A stretch of DNA of 64,000 nucleotides from Brachypterus glaber (Eukaryota > Arthropoda > Insecta > Coleoptera > Kateretidae), in contig OY294049.1 of assembly GCA_958510825.1 (NCBI GenBank), positions 34,934,774 to 34,998,773 of the forward strand, given 5' to 3'. The notes beneath the pieces are model-generated. The model was not told the DNA's origin. It saw nothing but the letters and a program-made list of their open reading frames with translations, and ran no database searches. Every line of letters starts with the position of its first letter. The first letter of the stretch is position 1. The translations under genes and the position numbers were made by a program. This document shows positions 12,859 to 23,786 of the stretch, one piece after another.

Positions 12859-13072
12859 TTAATTTAATTTGTATCCTAAAGTTACTCTTAGTTGAAATTT
12901 TGCACCATAGTCACACTTTTCCAAATTTTAATAAATACATTGTTTTATTAAATAATAAATAATTACACTGCTCTACAAAAATAGACTTTTTTATTTCTCG
13001 AGGATCTTTTAGTTGATTTTGGCTATATTTTATGAGCTAATTTCGGAACCTTTTCCCGTTTTTCAATATCAG

Positions 13073-13375
13073 CATTAATCGGAATAAATTCAGTTATGAC
13101 TCATCAACGTTGAAAATAAACACAGAAACATGCTTACGGAATAATTTTGCCGAATTATGAGGGAAATTTTTATAAAGGTCACTAAATCGGAACATTTGAC
13201 GACTAATTTGTAACACACAACAATATTGAATATACATATTAACTATAAATATGTAAATATATCGGTGTTTTTCGAAGAAAATAAAAATGTAAATATTTAA
13301 AACCTCGCGTCAACGATAGAATCGACGCGGAGCCTATGCGAGCACTGGAAATTCGCCGATGACTGAATACCAGTT
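13073..13375 (-). repeat. Inverted copy of the 5.1-kb repeat
   Basis: It contains GACTCATCAACGTTGAAAAT, then AAATTTTTATAAA and GGAAATTCGCCGA. These are the reverse complements of words at 5112-5485 in matching order. Confidence 0.7.
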
Positions 13376-13399
13376 CACTTTTTGAGAAAACAGCACAAT

Positions 13400-14300
13400 G
13401 TTTTTTTTGCCCATAGTTGCTGTCAAAAAATAAAAGTCTAAAAAAACTCTTTTTTTCGTGAATTTGTTCTCAATCTGTTGCGCTTTAAGCAAAAAAAAAA
13501 ACGTATTTGAAATATCTTTATTTCTCTAGTTTTTATACGCTTTTAAATTAAAAAAAATGAGATTTTTTCGCATTTTTTCGATATATTTTGATGAAATTTT
13601 TATTTAAATACTAAAGATATGGTTCTAATTTTTATACTGACCAATTTATACGGTTTATAAAAATAAAAAAAAAATCTCCTTACTTTAAAACGTTAAAATA
13701 ATATTAAATAATTCAATATTTTTTTTTTCTATTTTCAAAAAGTCCCTGTAAAATCTCCTTCGCCGGATTCAATCTAAAACTTTTTTATTTTAACAAACCG
13801 CGCATATCTGTTAGTATTGCTTATAAAATTAGAGCCACTTAGTATTTAAATCATCAAAATATGTCGAAATAAGCAATTTTTTTTTAGAACCCTATTAAAA
13901 ACAAACGAATAAAGATATTTTAAATCCACTTTTCTGAAATAAAGCCCTATTAATAGAGAACAACAAAAATAATTAGACCCTAATTATTTTTTTACCACAA
14001 ATATGGTCAAAAAACCACTGTGCGCTAAATCTAAAAAAAAGGAGCTGAACGAAGTCCAAACGAAGTAACTAAAATGGCCTCGGAGCAGCTTTATTTATGG
14101 AACAAACGAATGATTATTTTATTGTCATCAAAAATACGTTATGGTGCCAAATTTCAAGGTTCCACATACATGGGAAGAGGGTGAACAATCGATCAAAAAA
14201 AAAGACCCAAACTAATGAGTAAACTAAAAATAAAAGCGTGTTCTTGAAAAAATATACTTTTATATATTTAAATGATAAATAATAAATTGTTTAATTCAGT
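13400..14300. other. Intergenic, no gene seen
   Basis: An A+T-rich stretch with poly(A)/poly(T) runs and several GATATTTTAAAT-type words. No splice-consistent coding segment was found on either strand. Confidence 0.5.
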
Positions 14301-14303
14301 CGA

Positions 14304-17300
14304 TTAATATCCTTTTGATTTATAACCTCCAGAGTGGCCACCACCCCCATGTCCACCGTGGCCTCCTTGACCGCCTCCGTAACCGCCTCCATATCCACCT
14401 CCTTGTCCACCTCCCTGTCCACCTCCCAAACCGCCAGAATGGCCGCCACCTTCAAACAAAAATCAAAATAAGTAATAACAAGCAGTGAAGATATGTAATG
14501 GTGTGCATTTTATTATATACTATTCACAGTAAACGGTATACGGCATATGTATTCCTTTTTATATGTTATATTGCATTTGCCAAATACTAAAAAAAAATAA
14601 AAAAAAAACAATTTATCTTTGAATTTTCTTTTGGGAAAAAAATAATAAAAAAAATTTAAATTTTTTTTTATTTTCTTTTTGTGAAAAAGGAAAAATTTAT
14701 GAAACATTTTTTTTTATGATATTTTTTTTATTTTTAAAACAACTCTCATAACTTTCTGTTTTTGGTGAAATTACCTTTCAAAGTTGGTAGAATTGTTCCT
14801 TAGAATAAAAGTAATTTTTCCTGAAAAAGTTACGTTAATCGGAATTTTCTTTTAGCTTTTTCGATTTTTTAAAAAGTTTAACCCCCATAACTTTTTTGTT
14901 TTTGTGGGGATAACTTTCAAAAACAATAGGGACCTTTTCCTCATAGAACTTGATTTGTCCTGAAAATTTCAAGTCGATCGAATAATTCGTTATTGAATTA
15001 TCGGGTACACAAAAATCATGACATCAGACGGACAGACGGGTAAATTTTTTTTCCATGAAACAAATTTGTATCCAACGGACAAAAAGAACAAAAAACTTGA
15101 ATAAATTCTCTACAAGGACCTACCATGGTTTTTAAAGAAAATATATTTTTTTCATCCATGTTCCCAGATAGCACAAAGATGTGTTAAAGATATCTTGAAG
15201 ATGTCGTAACTCGTCATTCAAGACGTCTCAAGAACGTCGGTTTTCGCCGTATATGCATCTTAAAGACGTCTTAACGACGTCGTATGTTACAAAAGGTAAC
15301 GTCTTTAAGACGCCTTACTAAAAACATCTTCAAGAAATCTTTTTAAAGACGCCTTACTAATGCCCATGCGCCTTTACAACATAATACCCCCTCCCATTTA
15401 GTTTGCTAGATACGGTCGTATTGATATAAAAAGCGTAATTAGAATAAGGTAATTTTTGCCATATACATATATGCCATAATAAAACTTACCTCGCATTCTA
15501 ATTATTTTACTCTTTAAAAAAAAAAATCGATAAAAGCTGAAAGAAAATTCCGATTAACGTAACTTTTTCAGGAAAAATTGCTTTTATTATAAGGGACAAT
15601 TTTACCAATTTTAAAAGTAATATAGTTGATTGTGGTTAATTTATTTTTAGCGATGAGTATCGAAGTTAAGACGTCTTGTACCGATAATTAAAAGACATCT
15701 TAGAGACATCATAATTAGATAGCTTTCAAACATCCCTAAAAAGAAGTCCATAAGATATCTTTTTTATGTCTTTAGGCGTCCAGACATAATTAAGATCTAA
15801 AAAAGACGTCTTTAAGATATCATGTGCTGTCTGGGTTAAGGATTGTCATGATAAATGGATCACCCTGTATTATATGATATAATTTATATAGAACATAAAA
15901 AAATCGTTATATTGCAAATTGATAAAATCAACATTTATAAACAAGAATTTATTTAATTTTGCATAATTAACCTTCACATCAATGATATCTGTAAACGATG
16001 ATAAAGTCAAATAAATATTAAATTATTTAATTAAAATTATTATTTTCATTAAATCTTTAGGAAAAATCAATTATAAAGAGAAAAGTGCAATAATTATTAA
16101 CAAACGTGCCACCCCCATCAAAGGAATGAATGACCGAAAAAAGTCATCCGCACTCATGGGCAAACTTTAGTATCAGGGTTTCTACACTGAGAAATTCGTT
16201 ACCGTAGTAAATACTAAACGTTTTTGCCTGTTTGAAACCCCAGGCAACATTTGTTATTAATTACAAGTTGTTACAGTAAAACATGTTTTACTGTTTTACT
16301 GTATACAGTAAAACATAACGTTGTTTTGTTATGTTTTACTGTAACAACTTGTAATTAATAACAAATGTTGCCTGGGGTTCCAAATAGGCAAAAACGTTTA
16401 GTATTTACTACAATAACGAATATGGGCGGAGCTAAACGGCCCAGGCCAATCAATTCATCAGAAGAACTACTATGAAGTTGCTTTCACGCGTGAATAAAAA
16501 TCACCGAAATGAGAACAGCCCTCCTGATACATACTTGACGACAAAAAAGTCGCTACCAGGAGCGGATATATTTCATTTTAAGGGGGGAGGCATCCATGAG
16601 GAAAAAAATTGCGTATTTAACAAAAATATAATTTTGAAGGTATTTCTAAGCTAATATATCTCGCTGAAGGGGGCCATGGCCCCCATCCCTTCTAAAATAC
16701 TGTAATATCACATTATAGATATGTACCTAATATAAATCAACATACTCTTGTTACAGTGTATGCCTTCATCATCTTAATATACCTATAAAGATAGATCAAT
16801 CTTTAAAAAAATCTGTTCGATAGTTGGACAGAATTTAGGTGCGATACGCACGGCTAGCCTTAAAAAAATTAAATGAAAAGTCTTTCCATTTAACTTTTTT
16901 TAAGGCTAGCCGTGTACGGAAAATAAAGAATTTATATCTTACCTCCACCATGACCTAATCCACCTCCGCTGTGGCCTCCTTGTCCGCCAAATCCACCTCC
17001 ACTATGGCTTCCTTGTCCGCCAAATCCACCTCCATTATGGCCTCCTTGTCCGCCTAATCCACCTCCATTATGTCCTTGTCCACCTCCGCCTCCAAACCCA
17101 CCCCCTTGTCCACCACCACCCCCGAAACCTCCCCCTTGGCCGCCGCCATGGCCAAGTCCTCCAGATCCACCTCCATGGTTATTGCCGCCACCACCACTGT
17201 AGCCTCCATAAGGACCAGCCATGGTACTTACTACCAATATGGTAGAAACTGCTATCACCTGAAAAGTAAAAAAATAGGTATTAAATTTAATGACTTTTAA

Positions 17301-17767
17301 TTCAAATTATTTTTCTTAGCAATTTTTTTTAACTTTTTAGTATTTTATCAATAATTGTCTTATTATCTGTATGTATTGGATAATAGTTATTTATGGTACT
17401 AGTGGGTAAAGTAAGATATTGCCCATGAGAAAATTAACCTGCGAGACGTCAGCCAAGCAGGTTAATTTTCGAGAGGGCAAAATCGGTTTACCCATGAGTG
17501 CCATACAAGGTTTTATCCAATAAATAGCTTAGGAATTCATATTTTTATTAAAAATTTTAATGACATTTACAAGAAAATAATTTGACAAGTGACAGTTGAG
17601 TGGGTAAAATAAATAATTATCCACTCAATAAAGTAAAAGCCACGAGGGGGTTATTATTGAGTTTAACTATTTAAAATAAAGCTGGTAATTGTCTCATTAT
17701 CTGCATGTTTTGGATAATTTAAAACATTATTATTAAAAAAGAATAATATACTTACAAATAATTTCAT
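14304..17767 (-). CDS. Glycine-rich secreted peptide, tenecin-3-like
   Basis: Exons on the minus strand are 17756-17767 (MKLF), 16943-17258 and 14304-14449, totalling 474 nt or 157 aa. Intron phases are 0 then 1. The signal peptide continues into exon 2 and probably ends at VVSTMA before GPYGGY. The mature chain is almost wholly Gly with His, Gln, Phe, Asn and Leu, built from GGGFGGQG-, GGHSGGG- and GGGQ-type repeats. It ends GGYKSKGY. Composition and the GGYK-type tail recall the Gly/His/Gln-rich beetle antifungal peptides tenecin-3 and holotricin-3. That is a family-level resemblance, since low-complexity Gly-rich sequence is weak evidence and cuticle or silk-like proteins look similar. Intron 2 (about 2.5 kb) holds two MITEs. 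Confidence 0.78.
15163..15835. mobile_element. CCCAGA-TIR element rich in GACGTC words
   Basis: The left end CCCAGATAGCACAAAGAT matches the right end read as CCCAGACAGCACATGATAT. Flanks are TT on each side. The two outer parts are crowded with AAGACGTCTT, AAGATATCTT and related words. The element lies in the long intron of the glycine-rich gene. The same TIR occurs at 22812-23546 and 40500-40750. Confidence 0.7.
16185..16421. mobile_element. Foldback MITE, about 110-bp arms
   Basis: The arms run from ATTCGTTACCGTAGTAAATA inward and pair nearly perfectly, centred near 16308. TTACTGTATACAGTAA marks part of the loop. The left edge carries the CACTGAGAAA terminal word seen in other elements. Confidence 0.8.
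17388..17720 (-). mobile_element. 310-bp repeat family, copy 1
   Basis: It starts with TTATTTATGGTACTAGTGGG and ends near ATGTTTTGGATAATTT. It contains the internal palindrome around CAGGTTAATTTTCGAGAGGG. A 35-bp fragment of the opposite end abuts it at 17350-17384. It lies in intron 1 of the glycine-rich gene. Confidence 0.8.
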
Positions 17768-17780
17768 TCTTGGTCAAAAT

Positions 17781-17819
17781 TAACACTAAGCGAGAAACTA
17801 AACTTGATCCATATTTATA
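17781..17819 (-). promoter_or_regulatory. TATA box and initiator-like site
   Basis: On the minus strand TATAAATA (17819-17812) is followed about 32 bp later by TTAGTG, a near match to TCAGTG. The ATG is at 17767. Confidence 0.65.
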
Positions 17820-17950
17820 GAAATACAAGAAATTTATCTTCCGTAAACATTTTTTTGGAAAAGTCAGAAATAAAATCAAAACAAAAACATAGTTAAGTTA
17901 TCTAAATTTCTGTGGAAATTAATGACCTAAATAAAGATATCGAGAACACT

Positions 17951-18690
17951 ACCCTGGTAGAAAAGTACATAAATCTAACTTAACATAACATTAGATTAGT
18001 GACATTTTTATGTATAGTCTCTAACGTTATACAAAAACGTTATAAAATATATAAATCTAACCTTAAAAACTAACGTTTGACAAAAACGTTATAAAATACA
18101 TAAATCTAACGTTAGTTTCCTAACTAAATTCTAACCTTTTTCTAACCTTATTCTAACTTTAAATATTTTTTAAATTTCCATTAATAATACGTAAGCCATA
18201 ATAGAAAATACTTATTTCAGACAGCTATGTGCCTAGGTTTAATAATTATTTATTATTTCTATAATAAGTTTAAAAAAATATTTTAAGATTCTGAATGTAT
18301 AAATAAATATTAACTAACTAAATATAAAGTTTTTCTGAGAGGTAAACGTATTTATCGAAGTAAAACAGAATATTACACGAAAAATATTTAGGGCCACCTA
18401 ACAAGATGGCTATTTTATAAATAAATGTAACGAAATTATGTTTAAAAATATTATGATTGTTAAAATATATTAAGATTTATTTATATGAATAAATTTGTCT
18501 CCAGCTGCCATTTTATGATGCAGGTAGAAATTTCCTAGTTGTCCACGCCCCCTCCGAAAGTTAGAAATTAAACGTACTTATAACGTATTTCTAACTTAAA
18601 AATCTAACGTTAGATTAACGTTTGTAATTAACGTTTGATTCTAACGTTTAAAAGCGGGACATTTGCACATATTTTATAACGTACTTTTTA
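17951..18690. repeat. Element crowded with TAACGTTA words
   Basis: It begins with ACCCTGGTAGAAAAGTAC. Inside are many copies of CTAACGTTAG, AAAAACGTTATAAA and TTCTAACCTT. A related element lies at 56490-56722, whose right end read in reverse is ACCCTAGTAGAAATTTGACG. It is non-coding. The right boundary is approximate. Confidence 0.55.
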
Positions 18691-18887
18691 CAGAGTCAAA
18701 AGTCAAGAACGAATAATCGGATAGACTCAAAATTTTCAGGAAAAATCAAGTTCTATGAGAGAAAAATCCCTATTGTTTTTGAAAGTAATCCACTACAAAC
18801 AAAAAAGTTATGGAGGGTTAAACCTTTAAAAAAAATGGTAAAATCTGAAAGAAAATACCGATTAAAGACTTTTTGAGGAAAAATTAC

Positions 18888-19199
18888 TTTTATCCAATAC
18901 ATACAGATAATAAGACAATTACCAGCTTTATTTTAAATAGATAGACTCAATAATAACCCCCGCGTGGCTTTTACTTTATTGAGTGGATAATTATTTATTT
19001 TACCCACTCAACTGTCACTTGTCAAATTATTTTCTTGTAAATACCATTAAAATTTTTAATAAAAATATGAATTCCTAAGCTATTTATTGGATAAAACCTT
19101 GTATGGCACTCATGGGTAAACCGATATTGCCCTCTCGAAAATTAACCTGCGAGGCATGGGCAATATCTTACTTTACCCACTAGCACCATAAATAACTAT
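18888..19199 (+). mobile_element. 310-bp repeat family, copy 2
   Basis: It begins TTATCCAATACATACAGATA and ends CACTAGCACCATAAATAA. It is inserted into another interspersed repeat: the words on either side (GGAAAAATTACTTTT and TACCAATTTTGAAAGTAAT) are adjacent in the uninterrupted copy near 15570-15620. Confidence 0.8.
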
Positions 19200-19875
19200 T
19201 ACTATGAGGATCAGTTCTACCAATTTTGAAAGTAATCTCCCCAAAAACAAAAAAGTTATGGGGAAAACTTTTTTTAAAAAGGAAAAACCTATTATTAAAA
19301 AGAAATATTTCAAAAATTTGTCGTTTTTCGCAAAAAGAAAATAAAAAAAATTAAATTTTGAAAAAATTTTGAATTGAAGTTTTTTATTTTTTTTTTTTTT
19401 TTAATTATTAATTTATTATTTTTTATTTTTGTTTTTCGCAAAAATAAATTTAAAAAAATTGCTGAAACATTTTTTAAAGTTTTTTTTTGAATATTTGTTT
19501 TTCTTCAAAAAAATTTTTTCCAAGTATTTGGGAAATAGCAATATATTAAATATCTTCACGGCTTGATTTTTTTTCTTGGATTCAGCATTAAAAAGAACTG
19601 GCGCATAAAACTATTTTAAACTAGTGTAATTATAATAAAGAAAAGAAAAATACACCAAATAATTAGAATTACCTCAATTTAAATGTAATTTTGTTAATGT
19701 GTTTTTAATTACACCTTTTAGTAATTTTTATGGTTTTAACCCTTAACTGGAGTGAGGGAGTCTGTGAGACTCTCGATATGTACAATAGTTTAACTTATCC
19801 CAATGCAGCGTCACCTGTATCCAGCTCAATACCTCTATAACTGACCTCTTCGTATGCTTTTGATTTACCAAGATA

Positions 19876-20150
19876 CACTGAGAAATAGGCAATTATGTAA
19901 ACTCTGCACTTTAATTTTAAGCTTTTTATTTTATTTTTTTCGCATGTGTGTAGATTTTTCGCATATAAATTTTTGAATTCCTAGTATTTTTCTTAATATA
20001 CCCTAAAATTTTCAAAATCCTACTTTTCTTTTAAGATTTTCAAAAAAAAACGTCATTATTTCCTGGACTTATATCTCAAAAATATGAGGTCAGATTTGGA
20101 TTCTACGCTCTTGAATTGGTAAGAAAAATGTACTTGCCTAGTATTATTTT
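19876..20150 (+). repeat. Interspersed repeat carrying an empty target site
   Basis: This segment matches in reverse complement 33995-34430. At 20051-20063 it reads CGTCATTATTTCC, the uninterrupted form of the site that holds a MITE at 34078-34229. Confidence 0.7.
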
Positions 20151-20160
20151 AACTTGCGTA

Positions 20161-20585
20161 CACTGATAAAAAATTACGTTTTTGGCTCAAAGTAGTCAAC
20201 ACTCTTGGCAGTTATTCTTTTAGCTTAAAAGATGTGTATCTTCAAACAAAAGTATTTATCTTGTCCCCAGAAAAGTGTCGCTTTTGAAATATTTTTAAAA
20301 TTCTCTTGGACCTGGCGCATTTGAGGCAAAAACCATTATTCTTGTTTTAAGATTTTTAAAAATTAAATAATTTTAAATAATTTGGCACAAGAAATTTTCT
20401 TTTGAGACAAGACCACTTGCATTTCACACAAGATTAAAGAATTTTAAGTTAAAGAAACAGAAAGATCTTGGCAAGTGAATTATATTTTCATGATAAGAGA
20501 AGGCGCTTTTGGACGTATTCAAGAGTACGAAGCATTTAGACTAATTTCATATGCCATTACCGCAAAGGATCCTTTTTTTTCAGTG
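20161..20585. mobile_element. TIR element, CACTGA termini
   Basis: The left end CACTGATAAAAAATT mirrors the right end TTTTTTTTCAGTG, with TA on both outer flanks. The interior is rich in CTTG and CAAG words. It probably belongs with the element at 116-601. Confidence 0.55.
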
Positions 20586-20727
20586 TAGAATAAGTATTTG
20601 AAAAAAATGCAATAAACTATCAACTGTGAATAGTATATAATTGAATGCGAAGCATTACATATCTTGATGACTTGTTTTTAAATGCATGTTTTTCTTTAAA
20701 CTTCATATATTTTACCTAAAAATATTT

Positions 20728-21030
20728 TTATCCAATACATACAGATAATAAGACAATTACCAGCTTTATTTTAAATAGATAAACTCAATAATAACCCCCG
20801 AGTGCCTTTTACTTTATTGAGTGGATAATTATTTATTTTACCCACTCAACTGTCACTTGTCAAATTATTTTCTTGTAAATGTCATTAAAATTTTTAATAA
20901 AAATATGAATTTCTAAGCTATTTATTGGATAAAACCTTGTATGGCACTCATGGGTAAACCGATATTGCCCTCTCGATAATTAACCTGCTTGGCTGTCGCC
21001 TCACTTTACCCACTAGTACCATAAATAACT
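20728..21030 (+). mobile_element. 310-bp repeat family, copy 3
   Basis: Same ends and order as copy 2. The 3' palindrome is shortened, going from AACCTGCTTGGCTGTCGCCT directly to the CTTTACCCACTAG end. Confidence 0.8.
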
Positions 21031-21836
21031 TTTTTAAATGTTCTATTTAGTTATGTTTTCATAACCAAAAATTCTCCTGGCCCCCTTAATTCTTAATTAA
21101 TTATTATGTTACTAGTTATTTATTTAATAATTGCATTATGTAATAATCAAAAATATTTTTATTAATTTACATTTTGGAAAATAAATGAAATAAATAAAAA
21201 TGTTATTTAGTTTGTAAAACCCCACATAAACATGTTACATCTTTATAGACTAACAGTTTTTTTGATCCACTAAGCTAATTTTAATAAGATAAGCGAATTT
21301 AATTAAAGTTAGAATTCTTGAAAGATTATTTTTATTGTTTATATTATTGTACTGATTATTTTTTAACGTTTTTATCAACCAAACCGTTTAACAATATTTC
21401 TGACCACGTGTTTATTTCTGTCCAATCATATTACAGTTATATTGGGAATTTTCTACTGTAGAAAATTCTAGTGAGAATCACTGTAGTATTTAGTTTTTCA
21501 ATATTTCTCTTTTACAACAAGATTTCATACCTAAAACTAATTAATAATTAAATATGAATATATTACTATTTATAATTATTGTTATTACTTTATTATTTAA
21601 CAAAAAATACCTCAAAATATTCTTTTTATAAAATGTAAAGACAGTTTTTATAGGTTGACTTTTATGAACATGCTTGCAAGCATAGCGCATTACCGCGCTA
21701 GTCAGTACTGCAGTAAGTGACTAAACTATTGACAGAAACATAAGATAAGTAATAAAACAATTTATATCATTTTGCGATGAAAAAAAATATAAAAGTAGGT
21801 TTGACATATTATAAATCGTTAAAAAATAATCTTCCG

Positions 21837-22007
21837 AATTACACATGATTCTTCGAATTATCGGGAAAATTCACAGTTTTCATTCAAATTTGCTGTCAAA
21901 GGAAAAAATTACTCCAGGGGAATGCCCCGGTCGTAATTATTTCCAGACAGCAAATTTTCATGAAAACAGCGAATTTTTCCCGCATAATTCTAAGCTTCTT
22001 GTGTAAT
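21837..22007. mobile_element. Foldback MITE
   Basis: Left arm AATTACACATGATTCTTCGA is mirrored on the right as TAAGCTTCTTGTGTAATT. Inner arms carry GAATTATCGGGAAAATTC and GAATTTTTCCCGCATAATTC. The region 22010-22800 beyond it shows no gene. Confidence 0.7.
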
Positions 22008-22811
22008 TATATGATGATTCCGCTTATATTAGGCAACCATACACGAAAGTATGAGCGACCTACCAATTTTAAGAGCTTTAATAAAAGTCCTTTATGTTTA
22101 ACATCTAAATTTAATCAACTGGCACCTCGATGGAATGTGAAAATTTCAAGGTCGTCTATAGTTTACACGCAAAATTTTACCTCTTCTCTGCCCCTTACCT
22201 CAGCTCACAGATACCAGTTAGTAAAATTTTAAAATGTATACATTACATAATATGTATATTATATGATTCGTTTTTTTTTTAATTGAAATTAACTTGTTGG
22301 GTTTTTGAGAAACAAACCTTTAAAAGCCAAAAATTTTATATAAATTTTACCAATTTCGCAAAATTTTATTTTTTTTTGTAATTAGTTAACCTTTTCATTT
22401 AAAAAAATATGTCCCCTTGCCCCCTGCCTCCATTTTATCCCTTAAAAATATCAAATATATACCAAAGAACTATTTGTATTATTCCAAATTTTAATTTGAT
22501 ATCTTAAGTAGTTCAAAAGTTAAAGGTCCGACTTTAGACAAGCAATGTATACTGGGTGATTCAGAAATAAGCTACAAATTTTTAAGGGGTTATTCTACAT
22601 TAAAAAATATGAAAAAAGTCACCATAAAGTTGGTCCGGAAATCATCCCTAAAGGAGCTACGACCCTCTTAAGGGTTTGGGCCTAGAATCGCCCTTTAAAA
22701 TGTTGTACCTTATTTTTGAATCACCATGTATAAAGTTAACATATACTTGGCATAAATGATACTCATTTAGATTAATAGTATATTTTTATTTCTGTAGATA
22801 TATTAACTAAA

Positions 22812-23546
22812 CCCAGCTAGCAAGGGATATTATATTACAAGAAATTAACATCACTTTTGGGTGTATTTTTAAACTTAATCATAACATCACATAATATTGA
22901 AAAATAACATGTATTTAACATCACATTTGCAATGTAACAAATATTTACCAACACCGTGAAAATATCACATGTCACATATTAACGTGGCTTTCACGTAAAT
23001 GTTGTGTTATTTTGCTTCTCACCACCGTCCGAAGCAAAAAAATCGATATAACATGATGTTGATAGAGTAAATTATTATTATATGGAAATTGTTTACACAT
23101 TATACGATTTCCAATGGATATGAGGCTCTGCCGGACTTCTCAAGACCACAGACGCGGATTAAAGGAATATATTCTCCGCTTAATCTGCAATTTCGCATTT
23201 TGAATCTATGTTTCAATTGCTGATTGATTTTAAATCCGAAATTGCTTATAGGGTTTTGGCGTTTTTAATGGTTTTATTTAGAAAAAGCTAATATCCTAGG
23301 TTATTATTTAAATATTAAAGTATCAGTAACGGCATCCAAACGATATTAGATATAACAGCGCTGGAATTTGGACTTTGATGTCACAATCACGTTATTTTCG
23401 GGATGTCATTGTGTGATGTCATTAGGGGTGGACTTAGGACATCCCCACCATGCTACATTCTTGTTAAATGTGACTACAATCTCAACATCACATGTCACAT
23501 GTTAGCGTGGCTTTCACGTGAATGTCATGTTATTTTGCTATCTGGG
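22812..23546. mobile_element. CCCAGA-TIR element rich in TCACA/TGTGA words
   Basis: The left end CCCAGCTAGCAAGGGATA and the right end read as CCCAGATAGCAAAATAAC are inverted. The interior repeats ACATCAC, CACATGTCACAT and GTGGCTTTCACGT. It lies just upstream of the 23.8-kb peptide gene. Confidence 0.65.
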
Positions 23547-23717
23547 AAAGGAATTCGTAGAAAATTATTTTAATTATTAATATAAAATAAGAAATACCCA
23601 TTAGGTATTTTTCTATTGTTAATGCAAATTTCCTGAAACCAATTGAGTTTTTTGTTTGAACTGTTAATTGTTTAAATATTTTTATAATAAATAGAAGGTA
23701 GATGCTTATTAGGTAGG

Positions 23718-23762
23718 TATATAAATGAAAATATAAATGAAAATAAAAATATTCCTTCAGTA
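23718..23762 (+). promoter_or_regulatory. TATA boxes and TCAGT initiator
   Basis: Two TATA-like sites (TATATAAA at 23718, TATAAA at 23732) precede TCAGTA at 23757. The second site has the usual 27-bp spacing. The ATG is at 23787. Confidence 0.7.
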
Positions 23763-23786
23763 TATATCTATTAGTTATTAACTAAA

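Noticed and set aside
17070..17300. Plus-strand ORF opposite the glycine-rich exon
   Set aside because: Antisense shadow of the Gly-rich coding exon.
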